NCBI GenBank assembly: GCA_022828595.1 | Contig: JAKGHH010000002.1 | Coordinates: 105,831,254-105,895,253, forward strand | Reading direction: 5' to 3' | Source: Nelumbo lutea | Taxonomy: Eukaryota; Streptophyta; Magnoliopsida; Proteales; Nelumbonaceae | DNA length: 64,000 bases | Made by a program: the position numbers and the translations under genes | Notes under the pieces: model-generated | What the model saw: only the letters and a program-made list of their open reading frames with translations | Told to the model about the DNA's origin: nothing | Databases searched by the model: none | Shown: positions 23,601 to 35,477 of the stretch, piece by piece | Position numbering within the stretch: the first letter of the stretch is position 1 | Layout: each line of letters starts with the position of its first letter

Positions 23601-25211
23601 TGATGTGTGGCTCATTGTGACACTAGCAAGTGCACTAGCCGTTCAAGTAATAAAGTAGTGAGTGAAGTATCGTTCCCACGAGGATTTAGGAAACAATTAC
23701 CAATACTAAATTGAACATTTCTTATCTGATCAACAAATAAATCAAAACTCTAATGAAAGCTAAGAAATCCTAAATTAAAATCTATCTAAATCATTGGTCC
23801 AATTGCCTTCAATTCAGGTTAGAAGAGTAAGCAGTAAATGTCAATCTCAGAATTCAGCAATCTATCAATTTGGATCATTCGAATGAATCATGATTGAGCC
23901 TTGGTTTGGTGAAACCCCAAGGTCATGAACAGCCTCTCTCAAGCGCATGTTCATCCTATGCATGAGTGACGGTTCTTCTATCTCTAGCAAGAATCTAATC
24001 CCCATGCATGCATTTCTTCAAACACTTCTAAGGCATCAATTCAAATCTGAATTGATCACCAACTGAATTGTGCAAGTTATCTCTAACCTTGCACTCAATT
24101 CAGTTCTTGAATAGTAGATCTGAATTCCTAGAGTCTCTCTCAAGCACTCTAGGAATTCCAAGCTGTAGATTAATTCGCCCAATCTGAAATTTGCAGATCT
24201 GAATTCTCTTTCAAGCAATTCAGATCTTGCAATCTCAGATCTGAGAATTCAGATCTGAGTTTTGAAGGTTAGTTGGCCGAATTGATCTGCAATCACACCC
24301 TTATTCAAGAAACTTCAAGTACAATGCATGATCATTTGAATGAATCAAAAAGAATTAGATTGCTGAACTGAAATTTTACAAGCTGAAATACATCAAGGAA
24401 GAATGGAAACAAGGAGAAAGAAGAAAGAACATATAACTAAGAAACTGAATTCAAATCAAAAGAGAATGAAACTACAAATGATTTATTACAAAAAATCTTT
24501 GAATCACAATCCCTCAATTCGAACTCACCTTCTTCTTCTAGCTTGCTTGTCTTGAACTTCCTTCAGCCCTTCTTCTTCTTCTTCCTTGCGCCTAGCCTTC
24601 TTCTCTTCTCTTCTCTCAAGGTGGCTGAACCTCTAAGAGTGGGAGAGCCTTTCTCTCAAGCAATTGAACAACTTTCTCCCCTCCTAGAGGCCTCCTTATA
24701 TAGTTTTTCAAGGGGGCTCTTGCCCCTTCTTGAAGCCTCTAGAATGGGGTGTATTACACCCCTCATGAACCTTCTAGAGTGCTCCCTCCTTCTCTTCAAG
24801 AAACTCCTAGAAGTTGCCGCCCCTAGCTCCCTTTGGGCTGCTATTTGGGCTACAACTTAGCTTGCTTTTGAGCTCATGTGGGCTACACTCTAGGCTGTTA
24901 TTTGGGCTAAAAATGGGCCTTCCTTGCTGGGCCGAATTCTCCTCATAGCTAGGCTTCTTCCCTTGGATTTTCCAAAGAGTTTCACTTGCTCTTCTTGGGC
25001 CGAATGAAATTCTCTTGCTCTCATGGCTGGGCCGGGCTGAACTTGATAAATTTTTGGGTTTTCTTTTCTTGCTTTTGCCTTCTTTTTGTTGATTTGGCTC
25101 CCCCTGAAATCTTTCTTGCAATCAAGCTAAAATACGGCAAAAATTTAATTAAACCATTATAAAATTTCATGCAAAAACCTCATAAAATATAGATAAATTG
25201 TAAGTTCATCA
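23601..25211 (-). repeat. LTR of the LARD-like element, right copy (5' LTR in element sense)
   Basis: 1611 bp, matching 18173-19784 base for base wherever compared, apart from one missing T near 24704. Identical open frames in the two copies are a result of LTR identity, not genes. Confidence 0.9.
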
Positions 25212-25635
25212 TGTGGCCCATAGGCTTTGGGAGTGACTCATAGTCCACTTTCTTAACTTTGCCCATGCCGAAGAGGTGACTGGGTAGTAATGTGGCCCGT
25301 AGGCTTTGGGAGCAACTCATAGTCCACTCTACTTGAATTTTCCTGTGCCGAAGAGGCGACTAGGTAATAATGTGGCCCATATGCTTTGGGAGTGACTCAT
25401 AGTCCACTCTTCTTGACTTTGCTCATGCCGAAGAGGCGGCTAGGTCTTAAGCAGTAATGTGCCCCGTAGGCTTTGCCTGTGAGCTGCCGATCTGACCAGG
25501 TATTGAGCTACCTGTGAGGTGTCGGGTGGCCTAGCTGCCGAGCTACCTATGAGGTGCCAAGCTGTGCCGAGTTTCCTATGAAGTGCCAAGCTGACCAGGT
25601 GTCGAACTGCCTGTGAGGTGCCGAGCTGACCAGGT

Positions 25636-27531
25636 TGTTAGTTAGTTTTGTATGCCCTTAGCTTTAATCAAAATGATGTACTTTATGAGTTTATTCTAAA
25701 TGAATAAAAGTGCATATTTGATTCATCTTCCCTTGGTATGTTTCTGTGTAATACCCTTAAACCGGACACTTAATGAGACTCGTGTTAGTTGAGAATGTTC
25801 ACAGCGAGTCAGTTGGTCTGGGGAGACCTATCCTGACAAGGCTGACACTGTGGTGCCACCAAGTCGGTTGGGGTGGCTTGTCTCAGCTACCGGGGTGAGA
25901 CCCTAGGCACATACAGTGTAGGATTAATTGAATCTTTGAACTGGACCAGATTTCAAGTATCGCCCTGGACCTTGGAGATTGATGGGCAAAACTGGAAAGT
26001 TACACCCGACCCCAAGACTCGATTATGATACTGCACTAGGTGACGGATTAGGCTATCTTTGATGTACCAATCAGTGAGATCCTTAGAGGGGGTCAAAACT
26101 TGGGTATGTTGGGACAGTCTGAGAATTCATCTGAGTGGGTGATCATAGTGACAAGATCAGCCCCTTTGCCGATTTCAATCGCTGAGATTTGTTTTGCAAA
26201 ATATATTTTATATGAGATATAAAAGTATATAAATTATGGTTTCGAAATGATTTGCAAAAGGTTTTAATTCCCAGGATCCATATAAGCAGAGAGTGCAACA
26301 CTGTTCCTTGCAGCCGAGGGAGAGGTCATCTCTTGTCGCGCAGTGTATGATCATTATGGACTGAGAGGTTAAGTGTAAGACCATTGAGGATAATACCTGA
26401 TGGGCTAATCTTGCATTTGCCCACAGTCCCTGGGTGTTACAAGATAGCTTGGCCCAGGGACCACTTAGGGTAAGTGTTGGGTCCATAGATCCCATCTGAT
26501 GGGTTTCGGGGGGTGCACTGTCCATAACAGTGTATTCGGCCATGCCTTGTATCAAACGCTGGGTTGAACCCATGTGGCTGATGTGTAGATCAATGTTTGG
26601 GTCTCACACCATACAATGAATCCCAACTGGGCAGCAGTTTGGAAGGCTAAATGAATACATAACCTTAAATAGGCCTTAAGCCCATGTCGAACTGGGCTAA
26701 TTTGATTAGTCACTTAATGGGCAAATTCTGAGATGGATCGGCTGATAAGATTGGGCCCACACCCTATCCACTTAGAGAGTCCAAGATATAAATAAGATTT
26801 AGATCTATAAACCTCCTAATTAGATTAGGAGATGGCTGATCTAATCTGCAGATATGATAAGGGTTATCCCTTATCACTTAAAGGGATTTCTAATCCAAAT
26901 ATGATTTGGGTTAGCAACTCCTAATGGAATTAGGAGTTGATCCCTTTAAGTCTATAAAAGGAAGAGGGGGCGGCAGCCTTTAGACATCACAAGCAAGTAA
27001 TACACATTATTGTCTTCAGAGCTGAAATTACAAGAGGAGAGAATCGACACCCTGCAAATACTCTCTTGCCGCCTCCTTCCTACAGTCGCCGCCTATAGCA
27101 GTTCGATCTCCAGTTCTTGGGAGAAATCAAGATTGGATCTTGATTCCAATCTTTTGGAGAAAAGATTGGTGGAAGTTGTATTCACAAGTCGTCCAGGTGA
27201 TTCTTGAGAAGGATCAAGTTCTTTTGGAAGAACACTACTGATTCTGCTCCACCTTACACTGCGCCATCTTCAGTGAAAGCAGATTTTGGATCCTTCCTTG
27301 GGCGTGAACACCTCCATTGGGAGATACTGCTTCTCTGTATCAGGTATTATCTCTCTCTACTCCTTTTGGTTTAGATCTGGTTCAGTTTATGGGTCAAGAA
27401 TGATCCTTGAAAATATGATTTTCTAAATAGGGAATTCGATTCCTAGTTGAAGGGAGAGAAAAAATTTTTGAAATTCGCCCCCTTATTCCGCAATCTTTGG
27501 GCGTCCATGTGATGGATTTCCTATCCCTTCA
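25636..27531 (+). repeat. Copia 5' LTR
   Basis: 1896 bp, from TGTTAG to CCCTTCA. Compared with the 3' LTR it keeps an extra 159 bp (25642-25800) but lacks about 60 bp near 26169. A minus-strand open frame (26208-26573) recurs in both LTRs in part and is not a gene. Confidence 0.9.
26953..26960 (+). promoter_or_regulatory. TATA box of copia 5' LTR
   Basis: TATAAAAG stands about 580 bp before the LTR end and recurs at 34394-34401 in the 3' LTR. It is the likely U3/R promoter of the element. Confidence 0.6.
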
Positions 27532-27532
27532 G

Positions 27533-27546
27533 TGGTATTAGAGCCA
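27533..27546 (+). other. Copia primer binding site
   Basis: TGGTATTAGAGCCA begins one base after the LTR. It differs by one base from the usual TGGTATCAGAGC complement of initiator tRNA-Met. Confidence 0.85.
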
Positions 27547-29323
27547 AGTTCAAATCTTGAACCATTCTGTTTCAGATCTGAACCTGCTCAAATAGGGAGA
27601 AGGCGTTCTACCCAATTTGCGCAAATATGGGTTTTGGGAAATTTGTTCCCAAAATTGATGGGCAAATAATCTGAAATTAATTTTATATAAATCTGATTAT
27701 TGTTTAGAAAAGTTCTATATGATTTTCTTGATTTATGGGTTGTTCGTACAAGAGGAGATCAAATTCTTGGTTTGCGCAGGGAGAACTACAAGATTTGCAG
27801 TTTCTTGATTTTATTTATTACATTTGGTCTGTAAATAATTTTTTTTTTTAGACTCAACGTATAGGCATTCGATCTGATGTAATTATTAATAGAAATAGGA
27901 TTTCTATTTAATTTTAATTTTGGATCAAAGATGGCGGCGCAGAGAAGGAGATTTCGCAGATGGGACATTCGCTATCTGCGATTTGCAGTTTGTGAAACTG
28001 CAATCTGTGATCTAACCTCTGTTTTGTAGGATGGAGTGTGCGAACAGCCCTGATTAACTGATTCTTGTTTTTCTTTTATCAGTTATTTAATTTCAGATTA
28101 TTTTCTTGAATTAAGGATTTAATTAAAGATCAAACCCTAGACCCATTCGAACCAAGATTGGTTCAAACTGTTTGGACCAAATCTAGGGTTTAATCAAGGC
28201 TGAAAGTCAGCCCTATTTTTTCCCACTAATGGGCCTGAGGATTGATATTTAATTAAATGGTTAATTCGGCCCAACCTGTAAAGGCCCAGTTTTAAATAGT
28301 TAAAACTGCTAAAAGCCCACTTCAAAGGATAAAGCTATATGGGCCGAACTGGATAACCCTTATTTAGTCCATATACCTAGATAATACTAATGGTTAATAT
28401 TATGGATTTTTAACGGGCTTCCAATGGACCTTACAGATAATTAATTGATTGGATCAATTTATCCCTGCATGAGATGTTTGGATGTGTGATGTGTTGCGTG
28501 CATGGGCCATAAGTGCTTGGCCCATGCTCATTCGACAGTGGCTGTTGCGCACATCATGGCTGAATGCACATCATTAACATGGTGTCCCTTCTGGTCATTG
28601 GATGACCTCCCTTAGTGGTGGGCCCCACACCTCATCAAGAGGTTACGTGCAGAACCCTAGCCGATTTAAGGCCCACCGAAATCTGACTTTATAAAAGTCA
28701 ATGGGAGTCACTTTGGTTTGACCTAAATCAAACTAGGGCATAATTAACTGTTCCCTCTAGCTAATATGAGTGCAAGTGATAGGGAGATTCATATGATGAA
28801 CTCTCTAAAGGCCTTCCATCATTAGCATGAGGATGGGTCCTTCAATAATGAGGAAACGCACCAGAAAATGGGCTATCCATTTGTTGTTGGGCTTATCTAA
28901 GTGTTCCATAAGATGATAGGGGCGTCATAGACCGATGTGGGAGGGACTTCACCAAAAAATGGGAACTCTCTCACGGTACCTTGGCGTTCACGAATATGAT
29001 GGGTAAGCACTCACTAGATAGAAAGGTTTACCTGAAAATGGCTCTGAACCTTGTCTAACAGAGGCCAAAGGGAAAACTCATATGATGAGTGGATATGATC
29101 CTTCACAGAAAGGTGGTGGGGTTATGCAGCTGAAACAGTTAGCTCCATGCACCCTATGTGATTTCCCACATTTCCAGAGACAACCCATAGTCTCCGTCAC
29201 TGAGAAAGGAGGGAAATCTCAGAGATGAATAAATGAAAATGGATCGTAGATTAAAATCCATATCTATGAAATGAACATGAATCAAATTAGGTTGTGGACT
29301 GATGTTTGCTCTTTTATCAGAAA
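27547..29323 (+). other. Copia untranslated leader
   Basis: This is about 1.8 kb between primer site and gag. It has GGGCCC-containing and AT-rich stretches, and no open frame of interest on either strand was found. Confidence 0.6.
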
Positions 29324-32300
29324 ATGGCAAATGGATCTTTTGCAAAGCTTCTTGATGATAACAAGCTTAAGGGCCCAAACTATGCTGAATGGTACAGGAA
29401 CCTTATGCTGGTCCTAGCTTCTGAAAAGCTGGACAAAGTGGCAAAGAATCCTGCCCCAGAGCGTTTGGGTGATAGGGCTTCTGAGGCCCGAAGGAGAGAC
29501 TATCAGGAATGGGAGAAGAACTCCCTTGCCCGGTGTTACATCATTGCCTCCTTGGGCAACCCAATACAGAGGCAATTTGATCAAATCAAACTTGCCAAGG
29601 ACATATTGGATAGTCTCAAGATGATGTATTAATAGCAAAATCGTTCTACTCGACAAAAGGTCTTAAAACAGTTCATGACCACACAAATGTCCAAGGGCCA
29701 ACAAGTTCACGACCATTGTCTTCGGATGATGGGATACATCAACGAACTGGAGGTTCTTGGATCCGGGCTGAACCTTGCAACCCAGATAGGTGCTATCCTT
29801 AATTCTTTGCCTCCTTCCTTTAATCCGTTCATCATGAACTATAACATGAACAAGCTGAATGTCAGCTTGCAAGAGCTCAGTAATATGTTGCAAAGAGCCG
29901 AAGAACTGATTAGAAAGGATGAGCCTATAGCTATGCTTGTTGAAACTAGCAAGACAGGCAAGAGAAAGAGGAAGGCAAAGAAGCCTCAGAAGAAAGCCAC
30001 TAAGGGTAAGAAGCAGAAGAAAGATAAAGCATCAGATGCCTGTCACTTCTGCAAGAAGACCGGCCACTGGAAAAGGAACTATCCTGCCTACCTGGAATCC
30101 AAGAAAGGTAATTTCGAATATTGTGTTATAGAAACCAATGTATTGATAGCTTTTACGTCCTGGTGTATTGACTCTGGGGCTTCAACTCATGCGTGTAACT
30201 CACTGCAGGGGTTCAAGGTAAGCAGAAGGCTGAGTGAAGGAGAAGTTACACTCTACTTGGGGACTACTGCAATTGTTGCAGCCGCGGCAATAGGAACTGT
30301 GGAGTTAAGTTTTAGAGAAGGAAAATTTGTACTGAAAGATTGTCTTTATGTACAAAATTTAAGAAGAAATTTGATTTATGTTTCAAAACTGTGTGCATAT
30401 GGTTATTTTGTCTTCTTTATTAATACGATTACTATTAAAAGAAATAACAGATTCATCACATACGGGGAATTGGAGAATGGTCTCTATGTTCTACATCCTT
30501 CTCTAGAAACTAACATAACCGAAACTACGTCGGCTGAAATCCCCAAGAAGAGAGCCCGTGATACAGTTAATCCCATGTGTCTGTGGCATTACCGACTTGG
30601 CCACATCGGTGTTGACCAAATCACAAGGTTGGTAAAGGGTGGTCCTTTGGATTTTCTAACTGTAGAAGATCTTCCCACCTGTGAGCCTTGGCTACAAGGC
30701 AAGATGACGAAATGGTTATTTAACGGTAAGTCTGAAAGATGTACAGGCACACTTGACCTAATACATGCTGATGTATGTGGTCCCTTGAGTGTTAGGACAC
30801 GAAATCAACACGTGTATTTCATCACCTTCATAGATGATTTCTCACGTTATGGTTACGTGTACCTAATGAGACACAAATCTGAATCCTTTGAAAAGTTCAA
30901 AGAGTTTAGACAAGAGGTCGAGAAATAGTTAGGGAGAGAAATTAAAGCCATTCGATCTAATCGAGGTGGCGATTATCTCTCTGACGAATTCAGGGACTAC
31001 TTAAGAGACAATGGGATAGTATCACAATTAGCTCCTCCTGCTACACCAAAACTTAACGGGGTAGAGATGAGGAATAGGGCCTTATTGGATATGGTCTGGT
31101 CACTTCTCATACACTCAGAGTTACCCACATCCTTTTGGGGTTACGCATTAGAGACTACGATTTACGTGCTGAATCGGGTTCCAACCAAATCGGTTCCGAA
31201 CACTCCATATGAACTTTGGATCGGAAAGAAACCAAGTGCCAGACACTTGGAGATTTGGGGTTGCCCAGCACACGTTAAAAAAAATGAGTGCAGACAAGTT
31301 GGAATCCAAGACCAGTTGTTGCCTATTTGTAGGCTACCCAAAAGGCTCTGTAGGTTACATATTCTATGACCCAAGCGAGCAAATTGTTCTGCAGTCGAAA
31401 TGCCCAATTCTGGGAGACCGATTACATCCTGGACACCCATCATCAGGAAATTGTTCTTGATGAGGAGAGCTCAGGAGCAGTGGGAGATGTCCCACAAGTT
31501 CCAGGTAGTAACCAACCTAGAAGATCCACTCAGGTATCCAGGCCACCAGTCCGTTATGGTTATGACCAGGATAGTTACCTGGTAGAAACCTTGACTAGTG
31601 AGGAGGATCCCATGACTTATGCGGAAGCTATGTTGGACATAGATTCCCAGAAGTGAGTGGAGGCCATGAGAGCAGAGATGGACTCAATGGAGACCAATGG
31701 AGTCTAGACTCTAGTAGATCCGCCCTCCGGGGTAAAAGCAATTGGTTGCAAATGGATTTACAAGAGGAAGAAGGGCCCCAATGGTAGGGTTGAGACCTTC
31801 GAAGCTCGTCTGGTGGCGAAAGAGTACACTCAGAAAGAGGGCATCGATTATGAGGAAACCTTTTCGTCTGTGGCCATGCTTAAATCCATTAGGATCCTGC
31901 TAGCTATAGCAGCATACCATGATTATGAGATTTGGCAGATGGATGTCAAAACTGCATTCCTGAATGGAGATTTTACTAAAGATATCTATATGCAGTAGCC
32001 GCAAGGCTTCATTGCTGCAGGTCAGGAAAATATGGCATGTAAACTCAGTAGATCCATTTATGGACTTAAGCAAGCTTCTAGAAGTTGGAACATCCGTTTT
32101 GACTCTGTTGTCAAATCGTTTGACTTCGAGCAGAATCCAAATGAACCCTGTGTTTACAGGAGGTTACTTTCTTGGTTATGTATGTAGAGGACATTCTACT
32201 CATTGGGAATGATGTAGGAATGTTGACTACGGTGAAAGTATGGCTTTCACAACAATTCTCCAAGAAAGATCTTGGAAAAGACTCCTATATACTGGGTCTT

Positions 32301-33166
32301 CGACTCTATAGAGATAGATCGAAGCGGATAAAAGGATTATCCCAATCTGCCTACATTGACAAAATAGTCAAAAGATACAGCATGGAAAACTCCAAGAAAG
32401 GAAATGTTCCTTTCAGGCACGGAGTCACTCTCTCCATGAAGATGTCTCCCAAGACATCTAAGGAGATTGATGGCATGAAAGATGTTCCCTATGCCTCCAC
32501 CGTAGGGAGCATCATGTATGCCATGCTGTGCACTCGTTCTAACATTGCTCAGGCAATGAGTGTAGTAATTAGATTTCAAGCCAACCCAGGGCAGGAGCAC
32601 TGGACTGCTATGAAAAACATACTTAAGTACCTTCGAAGGACAAAAGAGTTTTGTCTAGTATTTGATGGTAGCTCACTACAGCTCCAAGGGTATACAAATG
32701 TCGATTTCCAGTCGGATCCAGATGATAGAAAGTCTACATCTGGATATGTTTTCACAATAGGATCGTGTGTTGTTTGCTGGAAAAGCAGCAAACAGGGGTC
32801 CACTACAGACTCCACGACCGAGGCCGAGTACATTGCCACAAGTGAGGCTGCCAAAGAAGTCGTTGGATGAAGAAATTCGTTCACGAGTTGGGAGAAGTTT
32901 CGTCTAGCGCATCACCCATCCCATTGTTGTATGACAACAATGGAGCTATTGCTCAGGCTAAGGAGCCATGAGCCCATTCGAAGTCAAAGCACATCGAGAG
33001 GAAGTACCATGTACTAAGGGAGATTGTTGGTAGAGGGGACGTCCTGATTAAAAAGGTAGCGTCAGCGGAAAATGTAGCAGACCCATTGACAAAGCCACTA
33101 TCACAGAAAGTGTTTAAGAAACACGTGGAAAGTATGGGACTCTGGCTTGTACCTGATTGGACCTAA
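29324..33166 (+). pseudogene. Copia gag-pol, disrupted
   Basis: Order: gag (start MANGSFAKLL), zinc knuckle, protease WCIDSGAST, GAG-pre-integrase LWHYRLGHI, integrase core, reverse transcriptase, RNase H. Gag is broken by tandem stops at 29630 and 29633. Further stops stand at 30926, 31654, 31705, 31996 and 32969, and frame changes near 31285 (A-run), 31400, 32165 and 32866. Key residues are also lost: the knuckle (30041-30082) has Tyr for its last Cys; the HHCC zinc site reads CEPW where a second Cys is expected; the second catalytic Asp of integrase is Asn (RSNRGGDY); and the reverse transcriptase YVDD box is YVED. The final frame ends at 33166, 14 bp before the 3' LTR. It cannot make functional proteins as it stands. 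Confidence 0.9.
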
Positions 33167-33180
33167 GTGCAAGTGGGAGC
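33165..33180 (+). other. Copia polypurine tract
   Basis: AAGTGCAAGTGGGAGC directly abuts the TGTTAG of the 3' LTR and overlaps the pol stop region. Confidence 0.75.
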
Positions 33181-34972
33181 TGTTAGACAGTGGGTCGGTC
33201 TGGGGAGACCTATCCTGACAAGGCTGACACTGTGGTGCCACTAAGTCGGTTGGGGTGGCTTGTCTCAACTACCGGGGTGAGACCCTAGGCACATACAGTG
33301 TAGGATTAATTGAATCTTTGAACTGGACCAGATTTATAGTATTGCCCTGGACCTTGAAGATTGATGGGCAAAACTGGAAAGTTACACCCGACCCCTAGAC
33401 TCGATTATGATACTGCACTAGGTGTCGGATTGGGTTGTCTTTGATGTACCAATCAGTGAGATCCTTAGCGGGGATCAAAACCTGGGTATGTTGGGACAGT
33501 CTGAGAATTCATCTAAGTGGGTGATCATAGTGACAAGATCAGCCCCTTTGTCGGACAAAGGTAATGATCGGGGATGCACTCTCACTAATGGAAACGAAAA
33601 CTGTCGGCAACCGATTTCAATCATTGAGATTTGTTTTGCAAAATATATTTTATATGAGATATAAAAGTATATAAATTATGGTTCCGAAATGATTTGTAAA
33701 AGGTTTTAATTCCCGGGATCCATATAAGCGGAGAGTGCAACACTGTTCCTTGCAGCCGAGGGAGAGGTCCTCTCTTGTCAGATAGTGTATGATCATTATG
33801 GGCTGAGAGGTTAAGTGTAAGACCATTGAGGATAATACCTGATAGGCTAATTTTGCATCTGCCCACAATCCGTGGGTGTTACAAGATGGCTTGGCCCAGG
33901 GACCACTTAGGGTAAGTGTTGGGTCCATAGATCCCATCTGATGGGTTTCGGGGGTGCACTGTCCATAACAGTGTATTTGGCCAGGCCTTATAACAAAGGC
34001 TGGGCTAAACCCATGTGGCTGATGTGTAGATCAATGTTTGGGTCCCACGTCATACAAGGAAGCCCGACTGGGCAGCAGTTTGGAAGGCTAAATGAATACA
34101 TAACCTTAAATGGGCCTTAAGCCCATGTCAAACTAGGCTAATTTGATTAGTCACTTAAGGGGCGAATTCTGAGATGGATCAGCTGATAGGATTGGGCCCA
34201 CACCCTATCCACTTAGAGAGTCCAAGATCTAAATAAAACTTAGATCTAGAAACCTCCTAATTAGATTAGGAGATGACTGATATAATCTGCAGATAAGATA
34301 AGGGTTATCCCTTATCACTTAAAGGGACTTCTAATCCAAATATGATTTGGGTTAGCAACTCCTAATGGAATTAGGAGTTGATCCCTTTAAGTCTATAAAA
34401 GGAAGAGGGGGCGGCAGCCTTTAGACATCACAAGCAAGCAATACACATTCTTGTCTTTAGAGCTGAAATTACAAGAAGAGAGAATCAGCACCCTGCAAAT
34501 ACTCTCTTGCCGCCTCCTTCCTGCAGTCGCCGCCTATAGTAGTTCGATCTCCAGTTCTTGGGAGAAATCAAGATTGGATCTTGATTCCAATCTTTTGAAG
34601 AAAAGATTGGTGGAAGTTGTATTCACAAGCCGTCCAGGTGATTCTTGAGAAGGATCAAGTTCTTTTGCAAAAACACTGCTGATTCTGCTCCACCCTGCAC
34701 TGCGCCATCTTTAGTGGGAGCAGATTTTGGATCCTTCCTTGGGCGTGAACACCTCCATTGGGATATACTGCTTCTCTGTATCAGGTATTATCTTTCCCTA
34801 CTCCTTTTGATTCAGATCTGATTCAGTTTATGGGTCAAGAATGATCCTTGAAAATATGATTTTCTAAATAGGGAATTCGGTTCCTAGTTGAAGGGAGAGA
34901 AAAAAGTTTTGAAATTTGCCCCCTTATTCCGCAATCATTGGGCGTCCATGTGATGGATTTCCTATCCCTTCA
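33181..34972 (+). repeat. Copia 3' LTR
   Basis: 1792 bp, TGTTAG to CCCTTCA. It has lost 159 bp just after the first six bases and keeps about 60 bp (33551-33610) deleted from the 5' LTR. Scattered substitutions are visible throughout, so the insertion is older than the LARD-like one next to it. Confidence 0.9.
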
Positions 34973-35477
34973 CAGGTACCGAGCTACCTGTGAGGTGTCG
35001 AGCTGACCAGGTGCCGAGCTACCTGTCGCTGCATCAGCCTCGTAATGCTGGTCACCCACTCCTACAAGAAGCTATTAGGAGCTCGACTTTCGGGGGCAGC
35101 ACTTCTAACTTTAGGTTGTCAACCCACACGGGAGCCTTGGAAGGCTCGACCGGAAATGGCGCCCTTGTAGTCTATTGGCCGCCAACTCCCGCGGAATCCA
35201 CGAACAACTCATCTTAGTAGGGGGGACATCACAAAGAGGATTGATGAGGTTTTATCCGAATTGAAAGTAAAGTTGGTAGAGCTGCTTAGTGTGCTAGTTC
35301 CCTGCATAGTCTTTGAGCTCGGAAAAACTATAAACTTTAAAGCGAGAGCTTCAATTTCTAAAAAGTGAGGACTTAGCTTTCTGGGAGAAGAGGGCATAGC
35401 TTTTGTAGAATGAGAACTTAGCTTTTGTAGGATGAGAACTTAGCTTTTTGTGGCATGTTCCCACAGACGACGCCAAT

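Larger units (their letters stand above)
18173..25211 (-). mobile_element. Protein-less LTR retrotransposon (LARD-like), nearly identical LTRs
   Basis: This 7039-bp element has LTRs of 1612 and 1611 bp, ends TGATG/CATCA and a perfect 5-bp duplication TGTGG (18168-18172 and 25212-25216). The primer site and purine tract place it on the minus strand. The 3.8 kb interior has no gag, protease, integrase or reverse transcriptase; it is poly-T rich with repeats of CAGATCTGAACTCAGATCTG type. It must therefore have moved with proteins supplied by another element, probably of Ty3/gypsy type judging by the purine-tract and primer-site style. It sits in an 80-bp repeat of array internal domain 5. Confidence 0.9.
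25636..34972 (+). mobile_element. Ty1/copia LTR retrotransposon, degenerate
   Basis: This 9337-bp element has TG...CA ends, a perfect 5-bp duplication CAGGT (25631-25635 and 34973-34977), a primer site for initiator tRNA-Met and a purine tract. The gene order gag, protease, integrase, reverse transcriptase, RNase H marks it as Ty1/copia. About 1.8 kb of leader lies between the primer site and gag, with no other gene seen. Large size and LTRs near 1.8 kb recall the Tork/Angela group, but the lineage is not established. Coding capacity is lost. Confidence 0.92.
17797..35477 (-). repeat. Array internal domain 5 (type A), split by two insertions
   Basis: The array sequence is present at 17797-18172, 25212-25635 and 34973-35477. 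The first break falls inside an 80-bp repeat (GGGTAGTAATGTGG / CCCATAGGC) and the second inside the GAGCTGACCAGGT / ACCGAGC repeats. Both breaks rejoin cleanly if the inserts and one target-site copy each are removed. Confidence 0.85.

Noticed and set aside
26208..26573. 121-codon minus-strand frame in the copia LTR, with a shorter match at 33650-33937
   Set aside because: It is antisense in the LTR, present only because the LTR is duplicated, and is changed between the two copies by indels.
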